Shown one piece after another: positions 7,690-16,806 of a DNA stretch of 64,000 nucleotides. Source of the DNA: SIRX01 sp965214475 (GTDB lineage: Bacteria > Actinomycetota > Rubrobacteria > Rubrobacterales > Rubrobacteraceae); contig OZ243953.1 in the NCBI GenBank assembly GCA_965214475.1, positions 1-64,000 on the forward strand, given 5' to 3'. Numbering within the stretch: position 1 is the first letter of the stretch; the number at the start of each line of letters is the position of its first letter. The notes beneath the pieces were generated by a model. That model was not told the origin of the DNA, ran no database searches, and saw only the letters and a list, made by a program, of their open reading frames with translations. Made by a program: the position numbers and the translations under genes.

Positions 7690-8028
7690 ATGGCCGAGCC
7701 GGTAATGGTTTCGACACAGACGTTTGAAGAAGAAGTTTTGAAGTCCGATGTTCCTGTTCTAGTGGATTTCTGGGCTTCGTGGTGCGCGCCGTGCCGCCAG
7801 GTGGCGCCGGTCATGGATCAGCTCGCGCAGGAGTACGAAGGGTCGGTGAAGGTGGCGAAGGTGGACGTGGACGCCGAGCAGGAGATAGCGGGCCAGTTCG
7901 GGATCTCCAGCATCCCGACTATCGCGTTCTTCGAGCCCAACGAACAGCCGAAGGCCGTGGTAGGGGCGGTGCCGAAGGAGATGATCGAGTCAACCTTCGA
8001 GCTGGAACGCTTTGTCCCCGCGGGATAA
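7690..8028 (+). CDS. trxA: Thioredoxin
   Basis: A 112-residue thioredoxin, the cytoplasmic protein-disulfide reductant. The active site WCAPC (Cys32 and Cys35) sits in VDFWASWCAPC. The buried Asp lies in VLVDFW and the cis-Pro loop in SSIPTIAFF. Length and order are standard. The ATG follows GGAGGTTTTATT. The next gene, a methyltransferase, starts 17 nt inside this gene, so the two are translationally coupled. Confidence 0.96.
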   Translation: MAEPVMVSTQTFEEEVLKSDVPVLVDFWASWCAPCRQVAPVMDQLAQEYEGSVKVAKVDVDAEQEIAGQFGISSIPTIAFFEPNEQPKAVVGAVPKEMIESTFELERFVPAG

Positions 8029-8620
8029 TCCGCAGCACAAGCCACACAAGTTCGACCCGGCACATGCCGAGAGGCTCGATAGTCCCGAACGCCAGCGCAT
8101 ACTGCCCAATGAGCGTGTAGTGGAGCTACTTGAACTCCAAGGCTCGGAGACGGTTTTGGATTACGGGGCCGGGAGCGGCGTACTCACCGTCCCCGTGGCC
8201 CGGGCGCTACCTGCAGGTATAGTCCACGCGGTGGATGAAAGCGCCGGTATGCTCGAACTCCTCAAGGAGAGGTTGGAAAGAACGTACTCGTACAGTGTCC
8301 GTGCTCAACTAATAGAGAACAACCGGGTAGACATGGCGAACAACTGCCTGGACCGGGTTTTGGCGGTGAACCTGCTCCACGAAGTAATAGGAGAAGGCGC
8401 ACTCGCGGAGATTCATCGCCTGCTAAAGCCCGACGGCTTTCTTCTAGTCATCGACTGGCGCTCGGATGTGGAGCGGGACACGGGCCCGCCCGCTGATGTC
8501 TCCCTGACACCCGAAGAGGGTGCGGAGATGCTCCGGGAAGCGGAGTTTAATGTGACATCCATCGAAGATAAAGCGTTTCCCTATCATTTCATACTCGTGG
8601 GACGTATATCCGAGCCTTGA
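8012..8620 (+). CDS. Class I SAM-dependent methyltransferase
   Basis: A 202-residue Rossmann-fold methyltransferase. Motif I is VLDYGAGSGVLTVPVA (SAM-binding glycine loop), motif II is VHAVDESAGML, motif IV is LDRVLAVNLLHEV, and motif V/VI is IHRLLKPDGFLLVIDWR. The overall layout is UbiE/ArsM-like, but the substrate cannot be read from the sequence. A TTG start at 8012 overlaps the end of trxA. Coupling to thioredoxin hints at a redox- or metalloid-linked substrate, which is inference only. Confidence 0.8.
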   Translation: MSPRDNPQHKPHKFDPAHAERLDSPERQRILPNERVVELLELQGSETVLDYGAGSGVLTVPVARALPAGIVHAVDESAGMLELLKERLERTYSYSVRAQLIENNRVDMANNCLDRVLAVNLLHEVIGEGALAEIHRLLKPDGFLLVIDWRSDVERDTGPPADVSLTPEEGAEMLREAEFNVTSIEDKAFPYHFILVGRISEP

Positions 8621-8645
8621 TAGCCGGCCCCGGGTAATCTAGAAT
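8617..8645 (+). promoter_or_regulatory. Promoter of tRNA-Phe
   Basis: TTGATA (8617-8622), a 17-nt spacer, then TAGAAT (8640-8645). Both boxes are one mismatch from consensus and start about 7 nt before the expected start site, with the tRNA at 8671. The -35 overlaps the stop codon of the methyltransferase gene. Confidence 0.65.
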
Positions 8646-8670
8646 CTGCCGGGGTACGCTCCGTAAGTAC

Positions 8671-8743
8671 GGCGGGATAGCTCAGTAGGTAGAGCACATG
8701 ACTGAAAATCATGGTGTCCCCGGTTCGAGCCCGGGTCCCGCCA
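8671..8743 (+). tRNA. tRNA-Phe(GAA)
   Basis: Complete cloverleaf: acceptor GGCGGGA with TCCCGCC, D arm GCTCAGTAGGTAGAGC, an anticodon loop CTGAAAA giving anticodon GAA, and T arm CCCGG-TTCGAGC-CCGGG. Discriminator A. CCA is not encoded. Confidence 0.96.
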
Positions 8744-8767
8744 CTTGTTTTTGCATCCTGATAACGA

Positions 8768-9427
8768 ATGGGGAAGCCTTTGAAGCTCGGGCTGGCTGTG
8801 ATCCTAGTAATGTTAAGCTCTCTTCTTCTAGCTGCTTGCGGCTCTGACGACGAAGCGCAAAATGAACCCAGCGAGCCTTCCGTCGCCAGTGAGCCTTCCG
8901 TGAGGACCGTGGAAGTAACTCAGGAGGTTACGGTCGAGAGGACCGTTGTTTCAAGGCCGGAAAGTCCGGGTGAGAGCGATGAGGTAGGAACCACCCGCGA
9001 GGCTTTGCCGGGTCCGGCAGTGCCCAGCGAGACGGATATAAGCCGGACAGTGGGTGAAACTGCTGCGCTCGACAGCGGAAACAGCGTTACGGTCTCCTCC
9101 GGTCAGTCCGGGGTCCCTCCCGAAGAATCGGTCTACAAACCTCGTTCGGGGATGGATTTCTTCGTGATTGAGGCCGAAGTCTGTGTCCCCGATTCCGCCA
9201 CCGAACCTTCGTATTTCACGCCACGAGAATTCAACCTGCTGAATGATGACACCGTACGCCGCATGGCGAGCGTACCGACGCAATTGCCCGCACTGCGGGG
9301 CTCCAGCGTAGACCCCGGCGAGTGCAACCGAGGATACATAACCTTCCAGGTCGAGGACGGCGAAGAGCCGCAGGCTGTAGTCTACGAAGGCTCCTCAGTC
9401 GTGGAATGGGAGCTGTCGGAGGGCTAG
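8768..9427 (+). CDS. Lipoprotein with a DUF4352-like domain
   Basis: A 219-residue exported lipoprotein. The signal peptide (LKLGLAVILVMLSSLLLAAC) ends in the lipobox LAAC. A low-complexity linker rich in Glu, Ser, Pro and Val (residues ~25-95) precedes a C-terminal beta domain. In that domain, SGMDFFVIEAEVCV, PREFNLLNDD and GECNRGYITFQVEDGEEPQAV follow the strand pattern of DUF4352-type immunoglobulin-like domains. It is anchored to the outer face of the membrane. Its role is unknown. Confidence 0.7.
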   Translation: MGKPLKLGLAVILVMLSSLLLAACGSDDEAQNEPSEPSVASEPSVRTVEVTQEVTVERTVVSRPESPGESDEVGTTREALPGPAVPSETDISRTVGETAALDSGNSVTVSSGQSGVPPEESVYKPRSGMDFFVIEAEVCVPDSATEPSYFTPREFNLLNDDTVRRMASVPTQLPALRGSSVDPGECNRGYITFQVEDGEEPQAVVYEGSSVVEWELSEG

Positions 9428-9469
9428 TACGTCGTCCGTAAGACGGCCAAACCTTAGAAAGGACGCGAA

Positions 9470-9760
9470 ATGGACCGTGCCACAAAGGAACGAAAGATGA
9501 TCGCCTTGATGGTAAATGACCTCGGCATCGCCGACACCGACGAAAAAGAGATGGTCAAGTTGAACGAAGAGGTTGGCGCGCTCCCCGAGGAGGAGTTAGA
9601 CCGAACTCTCGCGTCCCGGCTCGACCTGCCGTATCCGGTAGAGGAAGAAGTTCTGGAGCGGGCACTGGCCCGGGTCGAAGAGCCCGAGCGGCTCTCGGAA
9701 GGTTTTACCGGGGCGCCGGACATGAGCCACGAGGCGCGTCCCGAAGAAAGGCAAGACTAG
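9470..9760 (+). CDS. Small acidic helical protein, unknown
   Basis: A 96-residue, strongly acidic protein of predicted helices: MDRATKERKMIALMVNDLGI, then an EKEMVKLNEEVGALPEEELD segment and a charged tail ending EARPEERQD. No family is recognised. GAAAGGACGCGAA precedes the ATG. It is convergent with the dynamin-like gene, whose stop lies 2 nt downstream. Confidence 0.5.
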   Translation: MDRATKERKMIALMVNDLGIADTDEKEMVKLNEEVGALPEEELDRTLASRLDLPYPVEEEVLERALARVEEPERLSEGFTGAPDMSHEARPEERQD

Positions 9761-9762
9761 CA

Positions 9763-11532
9763 CTAGCCCGCAGTACCGTTAGGATCCACGGTTGGGGCGG
9801 AGATCTCCGCTTTCAGGGCGTCTACCTCGCCATCGATTTCGGACAGTACGGTGCGGGCCTCGGTCATGCGGGTGTGCTCGGTACGGACAAAGCGGGTGTA
9901 GGGCGCTATGGCCTCCCGCATCCGCTCGGCGGAGCGGGCAAGCTCCGTTTCGAACTGCCGGGTCACCACCTCGCTGAGTCGGCCTCGCAGGGCGTCGGTC
10001 TTCTCCCGGAACTCTTCGCGGGCCTTGCGCCGCCGATTCGGGATGATAAAGAAACCCAGGCCCGCCAAAAGTAGGGCAGAGAGCGTCATGGTCACGTCAA
10101 CCGCCGCGGCCATTGCGACCGTGGCGACGGCCGCCCCGAGTCCCAGGGCGCCAACCTCGGCGGCGAGCGTTTGGGCGACGGCTCCCTGGATGGAGAGCGC
10201 TATCTGCTCCGATTCTCGTTCGCGGTCGTAGTTGCGGACCACGTCGGTGGCATTCTTGCCGACGGACCGGATGACTTGGCTACGGTTGTACTCGAAATTG
10301 TCGCCTACCTCCCCGATCAGGTGTTCGTCGTACTGCGCCTGCCGGCGGCGGTTGACGTACTCTACGATGTTACGCCACTGCTTCAGGTTCCGATCCACCA
10401 TCCAATCCACCAACTCATCTACCCGCTCATCGATGAGCGCTTCGGTGTCGGCAATGACCTCGCGCTGAAAACGTTCTTGTATCCGCTCCCGCCGGACCAA
10501 CTCCGCCACGTTGCCGATGCGGATATTGTCCTCGAACCACGCTTCGCCGCGCTCGTTTAGGGTGTGAATGATGTTCTCGACCTCCGCCATCCGGGCCTCG
10601 AAGTCCCGCCGCATGTCCTCCTGAAACAGCTCCAACTGCGACTCTACGTTCTCCGCGGTCTTGAAGTCGTCTTCCAAGAGGTTCATGCGCTCACCCACGG
10701 ACTTCCGGTAGCGGCGCACCAACTCCTCCACCACGCCCAGCGGACTTTCCAGCTTCAGCCGCACCCGCCCTTCCTCGTCTAGTAGCCCCGAGACATAATC
10801 TTCCAATCCGCCGAGGCCGCTGGCTTTTAGCAGGGCGTCGCGTTCCATGCCGCTCGAAGCGTTCTTGGCTTTACGGGCCAGTAGGGAGGAGACAAAGAAA
10901 ATGGGTGGCGTTAGTCCAAGCATAGAGCGAATGCCGTCGGAGACGAACGAGCGGACCTTTTCGGTGCTCTCGTCGCCGTCCAGCAGGTCGGACTTGTTGA
11001 CGACCAGCAAGATCTTCTTTCCCCAGTCCCGGATCAGCTCTAGGTACCCGCGTTCGCTCTCGGTGAGTGGCCGTTCGGCGGAGGTTATGAAAAGGACAAG
11101 GTCCGAGCGGGGAACGAAGCTACGGGAAAGTTCCTCATGTTCGCGAATGATCGCGTTGGTGCCCGGCGTATCTACGATGGAGATCTCGCGCAGGAATTCG
11201 TTCGGGTGACCTTTCTCCAGAATTCCCTCGCGGCGCTCTTCGTACTCAGGTTCCTCGTTGTGGCGGAGGACGGTGATCTTGTCTGTGGTCGGTGTGACGC
11301 CCTCGGTGGCAATGTCGTCGCCCAGCAGCGCGTTGATAAACGCCGACTTGCCAGAGTTGAACTCCCCGACCACGACCAACAAGAACAGTTCTTCTAGATC
11401 GGAGAGCGTCTGTTTGACCAGGTCCGTGTCATCCGGTGGCGCGCCGAAGTCTCCTAGAAACCCGATCAGACGCTCCAGAACTCCTCTCTCCCTATCTAAG
11501 AGTTCTTTGCGGCGTTCGTCGAGTATCTGCAA
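9763..11532 (-). CDS. Bacterial dynamin-like GTPase
   Basis: A 589-residue protein with an N-terminal dynamin-type GTPase domain. The P-loop is GEFNSGKSAF, with the G2 Thr in EGVTPTTDKI, G3 in IVDTPGTNAI and G4 in LVVNKSD. Long helical stretches (residues ~265-430) form the stalk. A hydrophobic hairpin (VATVAMAAAVDVTMTLSALL and GLGFFIIP, ~470-505) would act as the membrane paddle, followed by a basic helix RRRKAREEF. Bacterial dynamin-like proteins remodel or protect membranes. It is monocistronic and divergent from the EamA transporter. Start ATG 11532 behind GGGAGGAAATTT. Confidence 0.85.
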   Translation of the reverse strand: MQILDERRKELLDRERGVLERLIGFLGDFGAPPDDTDLVKQTLSDLEELFLLVVVGEFNSGKSAFINALLGDDIATEGVTPTTDKITVLRHNEEPEYEERREGILEKGHPNEFLREISIVDTPGTNAIIREHEELSRSFVPRSDLVLFITSAERPLTESERGYLELIRDWGKKILLVVNKSDLLDGDESTEKVRSFVSDGIRSMLGLTPPIFFVSSLLARKAKNASSGMERDALLKASGLGGLEDYVSGLLDEEGRVRLKLESPLGVVEELVRRYRKSVGERMNLLEDDFKTAENVESQLELFQEDMRRDFEARMAEVENIIHTLNERGEAWFEDNIRIGNVAELVRRERIQERFQREVIADTEALIDERVDELVDWMVDRNLKQWRNIVEYVNRRRQAQYDEHLIGEVGDNFEYNRSQVIRSVGKNATDVVRNYDRERESEQIALSIQGAVAQTLAAEVGALGLGAAVATVAMAAAVDVTMTLSALLLAGLGFFIIPNRRRKAREEFREKTDALRGRLSEVVTRQFETELARSAERMREAIAPYTRFVRTEHTRMTEARTVLSEIDGEVDALKAEISAPTVDPNGTAG

Positions 11533-11655
11533 ACTAAATTTCCTCCCGCTCCGTCAACCACTTAAATATATATGATCCGAAGCCCGGAGGCGCTTTTGTA
11601 CTCCCTCCGTAGTAAGCTGTCGGGACTGTTAGTAAGCTTGTTTTAGAGGAGAACT

Positions 11656-12552
11656 TTGCAGCTTTTCGGCAAGCGCCGTTACGTGGTGCTGGCTTTTGCG
11701 TTGTTGGTGGTGTTCTGGGGGTCGGCGTTCTCGGCCGTCAAAATCGGCCTGGAATACTCGCCGCCCTTGCTCTTCGCCGGACTGCGGACGCTGCTCGGTG
11801 GGTTCGCAATGACCCTGGTTGCGATGGTGTGGGGGGGCTCGCCGCATCTGAAGCGCGACTGGCCGGTATTTCTGTTGCTGTCGGCGTTTAACGTGGTGTT
11901 CTTTATCGGGTTCCAGACCTCGGCGATCTTGTACCTGCCGTCGGGGACGGCGGCGGTGTTGGTGTACCTGCAGCCGATACTCGTAGGATTTCTGGCGTGG
12001 ATCATCCTGGGAGAGCCGCTGTCAGCGGTCAAGATCATCGGTCTGGTGCTGGGATTCTCGGGAATCGTCGCGGTGAGTACCGGGAGCCTCTCAGGCACCA
12101 TATCTCCTATAGGCGTGGCGTTTGGGGCAGGTTCGGCATTTTTCTGGGCCACGGGTACCGTCTACTTCAAGCGGTATGAGGCGAGGATCTCGACGATGTG
12201 GGCCGTGGCGCTGCCGTTCGTGATCGGGGGCGTAGTTTTGACGCTTTTTAGCTTCGCCGTCGAGCCCTGGTCAGAGTTTTCGGCCTCGGGACCGCTATTC
12301 GCCAGTCTTGCTTATGTGTCGCTGGTCGGGATAGCGGCTGCGTGGTTGATCTGGTTCGGCCTGATCCGGGCCGGGGAGGCGAGCCGGGTAGCGGCTTACG
12401 TCTTCTTTGTTCCCCTCGTCGGGATAGTGATCGGGGCCGTTTTTCTCGACGAACAACTGACGTTCTCATTGCTGGTCGGCGCCGCCCTGATCGTTTGTGG
12501 GATCTACCTGGTCAACCGCTCACCGTCGGGGGAAGGTAAATCCGATGCGTAG
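11656..12552 (+). CDS. EamA/DMT family transporter
   Basis: A 298-residue, ten-helix inner-membrane protein made of two EamA repeats, the drug/metabolite exporter superfamily. Repeat one starts at ALLVVFWGSAFSAVKIGLEY with the usual PxxxxxxR segment, PLLFAGLRTLLGG, and closes with LGFSGIVAVS. Repeat two runs from GSAFFWATGTVYFKRYEA to LVGAALIVCGIYLVN. The substrate is unknown, with amino acids or metabolites typical. TTG start at 11656 behind AGAGGAGAAC; the basic tail is cytoplasmic. Confidence 0.85.
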   Translation: MQLFGKRRYVVLAFALLVVFWGSAFSAVKIGLEYSPPLLFAGLRTLLGGFAMTLVAMVWGGSPHLKRDWPVFLLLSAFNVVFFIGFQTSAILYLPSGTAAVLVYLQPILVGFLAWIILGEPLSAVKIIGLVLGFSGIVAVSTGSLSGTISPIGVAFGAGSAFFWATGTVYFKRYEARISTMWAVALPFVIGGVVLTLFSFAVEPWSEFSASGPLFASLAYVSLVGIAAAWLIWFGLIRAGEASRVAAYVFFVPLVGIVIGAVFLDEQLTFSLLVGAALIVCGIYLVNRSPSGEGKSDA

Positions 12553-12573
12553 TGTGCAACCGCGCCCCACACG

Positions 12574-12601
12574 TTGACATCCCTGCCGGTGCTAGTCTAA
12601 T
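12574..12601 (+). promoter_or_regulatory. Sigma-70-type promoter of the phosphoesterase gene
   Basis: A perfect TTGACA (12574-12579), a 16-nt spacer and TCTAAT (12596-12601) lie 51 nt upstream of the TTG start at 12653. This is one of the clearest promoters in the window. Confidence 0.65.
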
Positions 12602-12652
12602 GTGACCAGCGACTTATACGGAAAACTGTCTACTTCAGGAAGGTAGAGTTAC

Positions 12653-13939
12653 TTGCGGCTGAAATACCTCGCTATATCCGATGCCCATCTCGGGGATGCG
12701 ACCTCGATGCTCTCGTACCCTGAGGGATGCAGGCATCTGGGAGAAGTAATTCGGACGCACCTCGGTGACGGTGAAAAAGTCGAGGCCGAGCAGTTGATCC
12801 TGCTGGGCGACATCCCGGAGAGGTCCCACGCCACGCCGGACGAGATGATCTCTACCACCCACAATTTCATAGAGGCGCTGGGTGATGCGGTCTCTTTCCA
12901 GAAAGTTGTATACATGCCCGGCAACCACGACCATACGTTGTGGACGGGCTACTGCGAGAAATTCTACGGACAAGAGGCCGACGGATGTATCACCGACCCC
13001 GCGGGAGCCCCGGTCGTCCGCAGTGGGAAACGGGTAGATCCAAACGAGAGCGCTGGAGAACTACTCTTCACGATCTTCGAGTATCCTGACGGGCCTCTTT
13101 GGAAATTCATCGAAAAAGAAGAGCGAGACGTCACTTTTGCGAACCCGCTCTATGCGGAACGGTTTGGCGAACGGACTTACGTTTTCTCCCATGGGACACA
13201 TTTCCGCAAAGAAGTCACCTCTCCCCGCTGGGCTAGAAAGGTAGGGGACCTGCTGACCTCGAACGGCTTTTTGGGAGACTTTCGGGTCCCCTCTGAAGGG
13301 GATGTACGGGAGGCACGGAGTTTGGAGGAACTGGAGCAGGTAGTGGCCCCGTTTATAGACGCGCTGTTGCCCGCCTACGAGAACAACCCAACTTCGATGT
13401 TCGACGAAGCGGGATACTTGATGGCCGTCTTGAGCGGCAGGTTTGGCTTGAAGCGCCAGAGCCCGGAAGAGAGCAGACTCTTTTCGGCTGCTGATCTGCG
13501 AGAGGTTTCCGGGGAGCGTATCCCGCGGCTCACGTCGGAGGGGGAGATCCTGGACGCCCCTCTGAAACTTTGCATGGAGTATTTCTTGCCGCACATGATG
13601 GACCATCTGGCGGAGCATGACCTGTCGGGGGATATCACCTTCGTCTACGGAGATACCCACGATGGCGGCTGGGGAGACCTTTCTCTGCCGGACGGCCATA
13701 ATATGCGCGTGTACAACACCGGAGGGTGGGTCACTTACGATGTGGAGGATCACCCAACCTGTTACCTGTTCGCCGTTGACGAGGACGGAACGGAGTATCT
13801 GCTGGACGTTTCTTTCAGAGAAGTCAGCCTGAACGGAAATTTGTTGCTCAAGGCCACCTCGGACAGTTCCGAATCTCACAAACAAAAGGCTCAGAATGCC
13901 CTGCAAGACCTGTTGGATTGGGCTGGGAGCGTACGGTAG
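12653..13939 (+). CDS. Calcineurin-like metallophosphoesterase
   Basis: A 428-residue protein with the dinuclear-metal phosphoesterase motifs in order: SDAHLG (D-x-H), LILLGDI (GD), YMPGNHDH (GNHD), VFSHGTHF and YGDTHDGGW. All metal ligands are present. Inserted segments between the motifs make it longer than simple phosphodiesterases, and the substrate is not evident. There is no signal peptide, so it is cytoplasmic. The TTG start follows AGGAAGGTAGAG. It stands alone with its own promoter. Confidence 0.8.
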   Translation: MRLKYLAISDAHLGDATSMLSYPEGCRHLGEVIRTHLGDGEKVEAEQLILLGDIPERSHATPDEMISTTHNFIEALGDAVSFQKVVYMPGNHDHTLWTGYCEKFYGQEADGCITDPAGAPVVRSGKRVDPNESAGELLFTIFEYPDGPLWKFIEKEERDVTFANPLYAERFGERTYVFSHGTHFRKEVTSPRWARKVGDLLTSNGFLGDFRVPSEGDVREARSLEELEQVVAPFIDALLPAYENNPTSMFDEAGYLMAVLSGRFGLKRQSPEESRLFSAADLREVSGERIPRLTSEGEILDAPLKLCMEYFLPHMMDHLAEHDLSGDITFVYGDTHDGGWGDLSLPDGHNMRVYNTGGWVTYDVEDHPTCYLFAVDEDGTEYLLDVSFREVSLNGNLLLKATSDSSESHKQKAQNALQDLLDWAGSVR

Positions 13940-14096
13940 TATTTCATAGTACGTTTTTGTCCGGAGCGAATGTTAGACTCGGATCAGACGTTGCTATCAT
14001 GACGAGCTGTAGAGACCGTGGACAGTATCGAGGCAGGACCCAAACAGGATTTATGCACAGAGAGAAAGGCTCGTTGTTGAAAGATAGGCGAACCTA

Positions 14097-14840
14097 GTGG
14101 GCGACGTGAGGAGCGTTAAGAGGAACCCTCGCGTAAAGAAAAGTAAGCCATCCCCGCGGCGGGAAGACAAGGGAACTCGCCGGATAGATCCGGACGTACG
14201 GCGGCTGGCGGTGTTCGTTGCGACGACGATCTCCCTGTTTGCCTTCGGATGGTGGTTGAGTGGCCCGCTCGGCGACCTCTGGGGCTTGTTTCAAAATATA
14301 GATTCGGGGAGCTTGCGGGCCACCATTCAGGGGCTTGGACCGTGGGCGCCACTGACTTCAACGGCGTTGATGGTCATTCATTCCTTCGTCCCCTTTCCTT
14401 TGGAGCTTCTGGCAGCGGCGAACGGCGTGGTTTTCGGTACGTGGGGTGGGATCGCTATTACCTGGGGAAGCATGGTTTTGAGTTCCTGGGTCGGATATGG
14501 TGCGGCCCGCTTCGCCGGACCTTTGGTGTTCCGCATCGCGCCGGGGGATCGTCTGGAACGCATGAAGGAGTGGACCCAGCAGCGTTCGGACTGGCAGCTC
14601 GTGGCGGTGCGATTTGTTCCGATCATCTCTTTTAGCCTGCTCAACCTCGCGATGGGCTTGCTCAGTGTGTCTTTCTGGCGGTTTACCTGGACGACGGCGC
14701 TCGGCATCATCCCCATCGTGGTCGTCTCCGTGATTAGCGGACACTTGCTGACCATCGGTCCCTGGGGTTGGTTGGTGGTTGGTATTCTGGTGCTGGTTTT
14801 GGTCCTCTGGGAGTTGCGGCGCCGGAAGGCTGGAAGCTAG
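14097..14840 (+). CDS. TVP38/TMEM64 (VTT-domain) membrane protein
   Basis: A 247-residue polytopic membrane protein of the DedA-related VTT superfamily. A basic N-terminus (residues 1-35) precedes helix 1 (FVATTISLFAFGWWLSGPLG). The VTT core follows with FVPFPLELLAAANGVVFG, WGSMVLSSWVGYGAARFAG, RFVPIISFSLLNLAMG and a final helix pair near the C-terminus. Related proteins act in lipid movement across membranes; the exact role is unknown. GTG start at 14097 with a weak ribosome-binding site. Its stop overlaps the convergent antiporter gene by 4 nt. Confidence 0.8.
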   Translation: MGDVRSVKRNPRVKKSKPSPRREDKGTRRIDPDVRRLAVFVATTISLFAFGWWLSGPLGDLWGLFQNIDSGSLRATIQGLGPWAPLTSTALMVIHSFVPFPLELLAAANGVVFGTWGGIAITWGSMVLSSWVGYGAARFAGPLVFRIAPGDRLERMKEWTQQRSDWQLVAVRFVPIISFSLLNLAMGLLSVSFWRFTWTTALGIIPIVVVSVISGHLLTIGPWGWLVVGILVLVLVLWELRRRKAGS

Positions 14841-16354
14841 CGGGTCGCCGGCAACTGTAGACTCTGCTCCGCCAAACCATACCCCGCTTCCGAGAGGGGA
14901 TGGGCGATTATGTCGGCCCCGGCCTCCCGTAGAGGCTCTTCCTCATCCGGGTACATGCTGAGGGTGCTTATGATGCCCTCGAAACCGCGTCCGCGGAGTT
15001 CTTCCACCGACTGTAGCCGGGCCTCGATGTCCGGCAGGGTCAGCACCACTCTCTCCAGCTTCTCCAGGTTCAGGCTGTCCCAAAGATCCGGGTCTTCGGC
15101 GTCGCCGTATACTACCCGCCGGCCTTCCTGACGGTGTTGTTCCAGTTTGGTTGGGTCCGAATCCAGACCTACGGGTCGTCCACCGTGGTCGCTCAGGGTG
15201 GCATATGCGGCTTTCCCGGTTCGGCCCATACCGAACACCAGGGAACGGGCGCTGCCCAGAGCACGGGGCACCCCGTCCGGGTGGCTGACTTGTCTCTCGA
15301 AACGAACGAGCGCTGGCTCGAACCGGGCGTAGAGTTTGTGTACGGACCGGTTGAGCGGCGCGCTCACGGCGAACGAGAGCACCACTGCGAGAGCCAGTAC
15401 GACCAGTGAAGACTCCGGGATCAAACCACCCGCCACGGCCGCTGCGCCCGCGATCAGGGCGAACTCGCTGTAGGCTGTTAGCGAGACCGCGACCATAAAC
15501 CCGTTGCGAACTCGCAGGTTGAAGATCACCGCCAGGAAGAAAAAGAGCACGCTCTTTGCCGGTAGCAGCACCAGCAGCGCGAGGGCGAAGACCGTGCCGC
15601 CGGGGGTTGGAAGACCGCCGAGCCCAATCTCCAGAAAAAAGCCCACGAGGAACGCTTCTTTGAGCGCCCACAGTTTGTCCGAGAGTTCGTCAGCCTGGGG
15701 TGTTCCGGCCAGGAGAGCCCCGAAAACCAATGCCCCGAGTTCGGAGCTGAGTCCGACGGCCTCGAACAGGGCACCGGCCCCCAGTGCAAGGAGCAGCCCG
15801 TAGAGTAGAAGTAGCTCGTCGTGCTTGCTCGCGGCCATAAGACGCGTCAGCGGTATGCGGGCCAGTGGAAGCGCCAGAAGTGCCAGGGCCCAAGGTGACG
15901 GGGTTCCCAGGCCACTGAACGCCAGCAAGGCAATCGCCACGATATCCTGGAAGATCAAGATTCCAATAGCGACCCGACCGTGATAAGAATCCAGTTCGCC
16001 CCGCTCTTCCAGGGTCTTGGCCGCCAGGACCGTGCTCGAAAAGCCGAGGACCACCGCGATCAGGGCTGCCGCCGTCAAACCGAGTCCGAAGGCCAGCCCC
16101 ACCAACGTGAAGAGCGCCGCGCTGATGGCGATGTGTATGGCGCCGACGCCCAGAACTTCCGGACGCAGGATGCTCTTCAGGCGTAGGTGCAGTCCGATGG
16201 TGAACAGGAGTAACAATACTCCGGCGTGCCCGATCTCGTGCAGGAGTTCCGTGCTCTCGAACCCGAACCCGAAGAGCGCGAACCCGCCGCCGAGATAACC
16301 AACCAACGGCGGCAGCCGGATGGCACTAGCGACGAGGCCCAGCAAGTACGCCAC
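14837..16354 (-). CDS. CPA2 family cation:proton antiporter with TrkA-N domain
   Basis: A 505-residue Kef/YbaL-type antiporter. About 12 helices (residues 1-350) carry LLFTIGLHLRLKSILR, GFSSTVLAAKTLEERGEL and GILIFQDIVAIALLAF, typical of the Na/H exchanger core. A cytosolic Rossmann RCK/TrkA-N domain follows (FGMGRTGKAAYATLSDHGG, ~370-500), which senses nucleotides. The GTG at 16354 is the first standard start but falls inside helix 1. The frame stays open to 16408, with AGAGGGG correctly spaced before a CTG at 16390, which would restore the missing 12 residues. Convergent with the VTT gene. Confidence 0.85.
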   Translation of the reverse strand: MAYLLGLVASAIRLPPLVGYLGGGFALFGFGFESTELLHEIGHAGVLLLLFTIGLHLRLKSILRPEVLGVGAIHIAISAALFTLVGLAFGLGLTAAALIAVVLGFSSTVLAAKTLEERGELDSYHGRVAIGILIFQDIVAIALLAFSGLGTPSPWALALLALPLARIPLTRLMAASKHDELLLLYGLLLALGAGALFEAVGLSSELGALVFGALLAGTPQADELSDKLWALKEAFLVGFFLEIGLGGLPTPGGTVFALALLVLLPAKSVLFFFLAVIFNLRVRNGFMVAVSLTAYSEFALIAGAAAVAGGLIPESSLVVLALAVVLSFAVSAPLNRSVHKLYARFEPALVRFERQVSHPDGVPRALGSARSLVFGMGRTGKAAYATLSDHGGRPVGLDSDPTKLEQHRQEGRRVVYGDAEDPDLWDSLNLEKLERVVLTLPDIEARLQSVEELRGRGFEGIISTLSMYPDEEEPLREAGADIIAHPLSEAGYGLAEQSLQLPATR

Positions 16355-16515
16355 GGACAGGAGAATGGCCGTCTCTAATGAAGTTTCCAGAACAATCCCC
16401 TCTTAGTTGTAGTGTCGAAGTAGTTTACTGTGTCCATGGGTGTTCCCGCCACCCGACGCAACGCAGTCTGACTGGATGCTAAACTCGCCCAAAGGGTTCG
16501 AACCAGGAGGTTTGT

Positions 16516-16806
16516 ATGGTAGACCATCTCGTATTGTTCGCCGTAAAGGGGGACGCTACGGAAGAGGACGTGGAGGATCTCCTCTCGTCCGTCCGGGACT
16601 TGCGGAGCAGCGTGGGTAGCGTAGTTGACCTCTCCGTCGGAGAGGATTTTAGTGGACGCGCCGGGAAATACACGCACGCCCTGTTCGTACGCTTCGAGGA
16701 CCGCGACGGACTGCAAGAATACCTGGAGCACCCCGACCACCTGGCCGTCGTCGAGAAGCTCGGAGAGCGGACCACAGGTAGGATCGTGGCGGACTACGAG
16801 TTCTAA
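16516..16806 (+). CDS. Dabb (stress-responsive alpha/beta barrel) domain protein
   Basis: A 96-residue single-domain protein. VDHLVLFAVKGDATEED, VDLSVGEDFSGRAGKYTHAL and YLEHPDHLAVVEKL match the Dabb family, dimeric ferredoxin-like barrels with varied small roles. The ATG follows CCAGGAGGTTTGT. Its stop overlaps the next start (TAATG), so it is coupled to the rhodanese gene. Substrate unknown. Confidence 0.85.
   Translation: MVDHLVLFAVKGDATEEDVEDLLSSVRDLRSSVGSVVDLSVGEDFSGRAGKYTHALFVRFEDRDGLQEYLEHPDHLAVVEKLGERTTGRIVADYEF

Noticed and set aside
13061..13906. 281-codon minus-strand frame inside the phosphoesterase gene
   Set aside because: Antisense shadow of a gene with complete metal-binding motifs.
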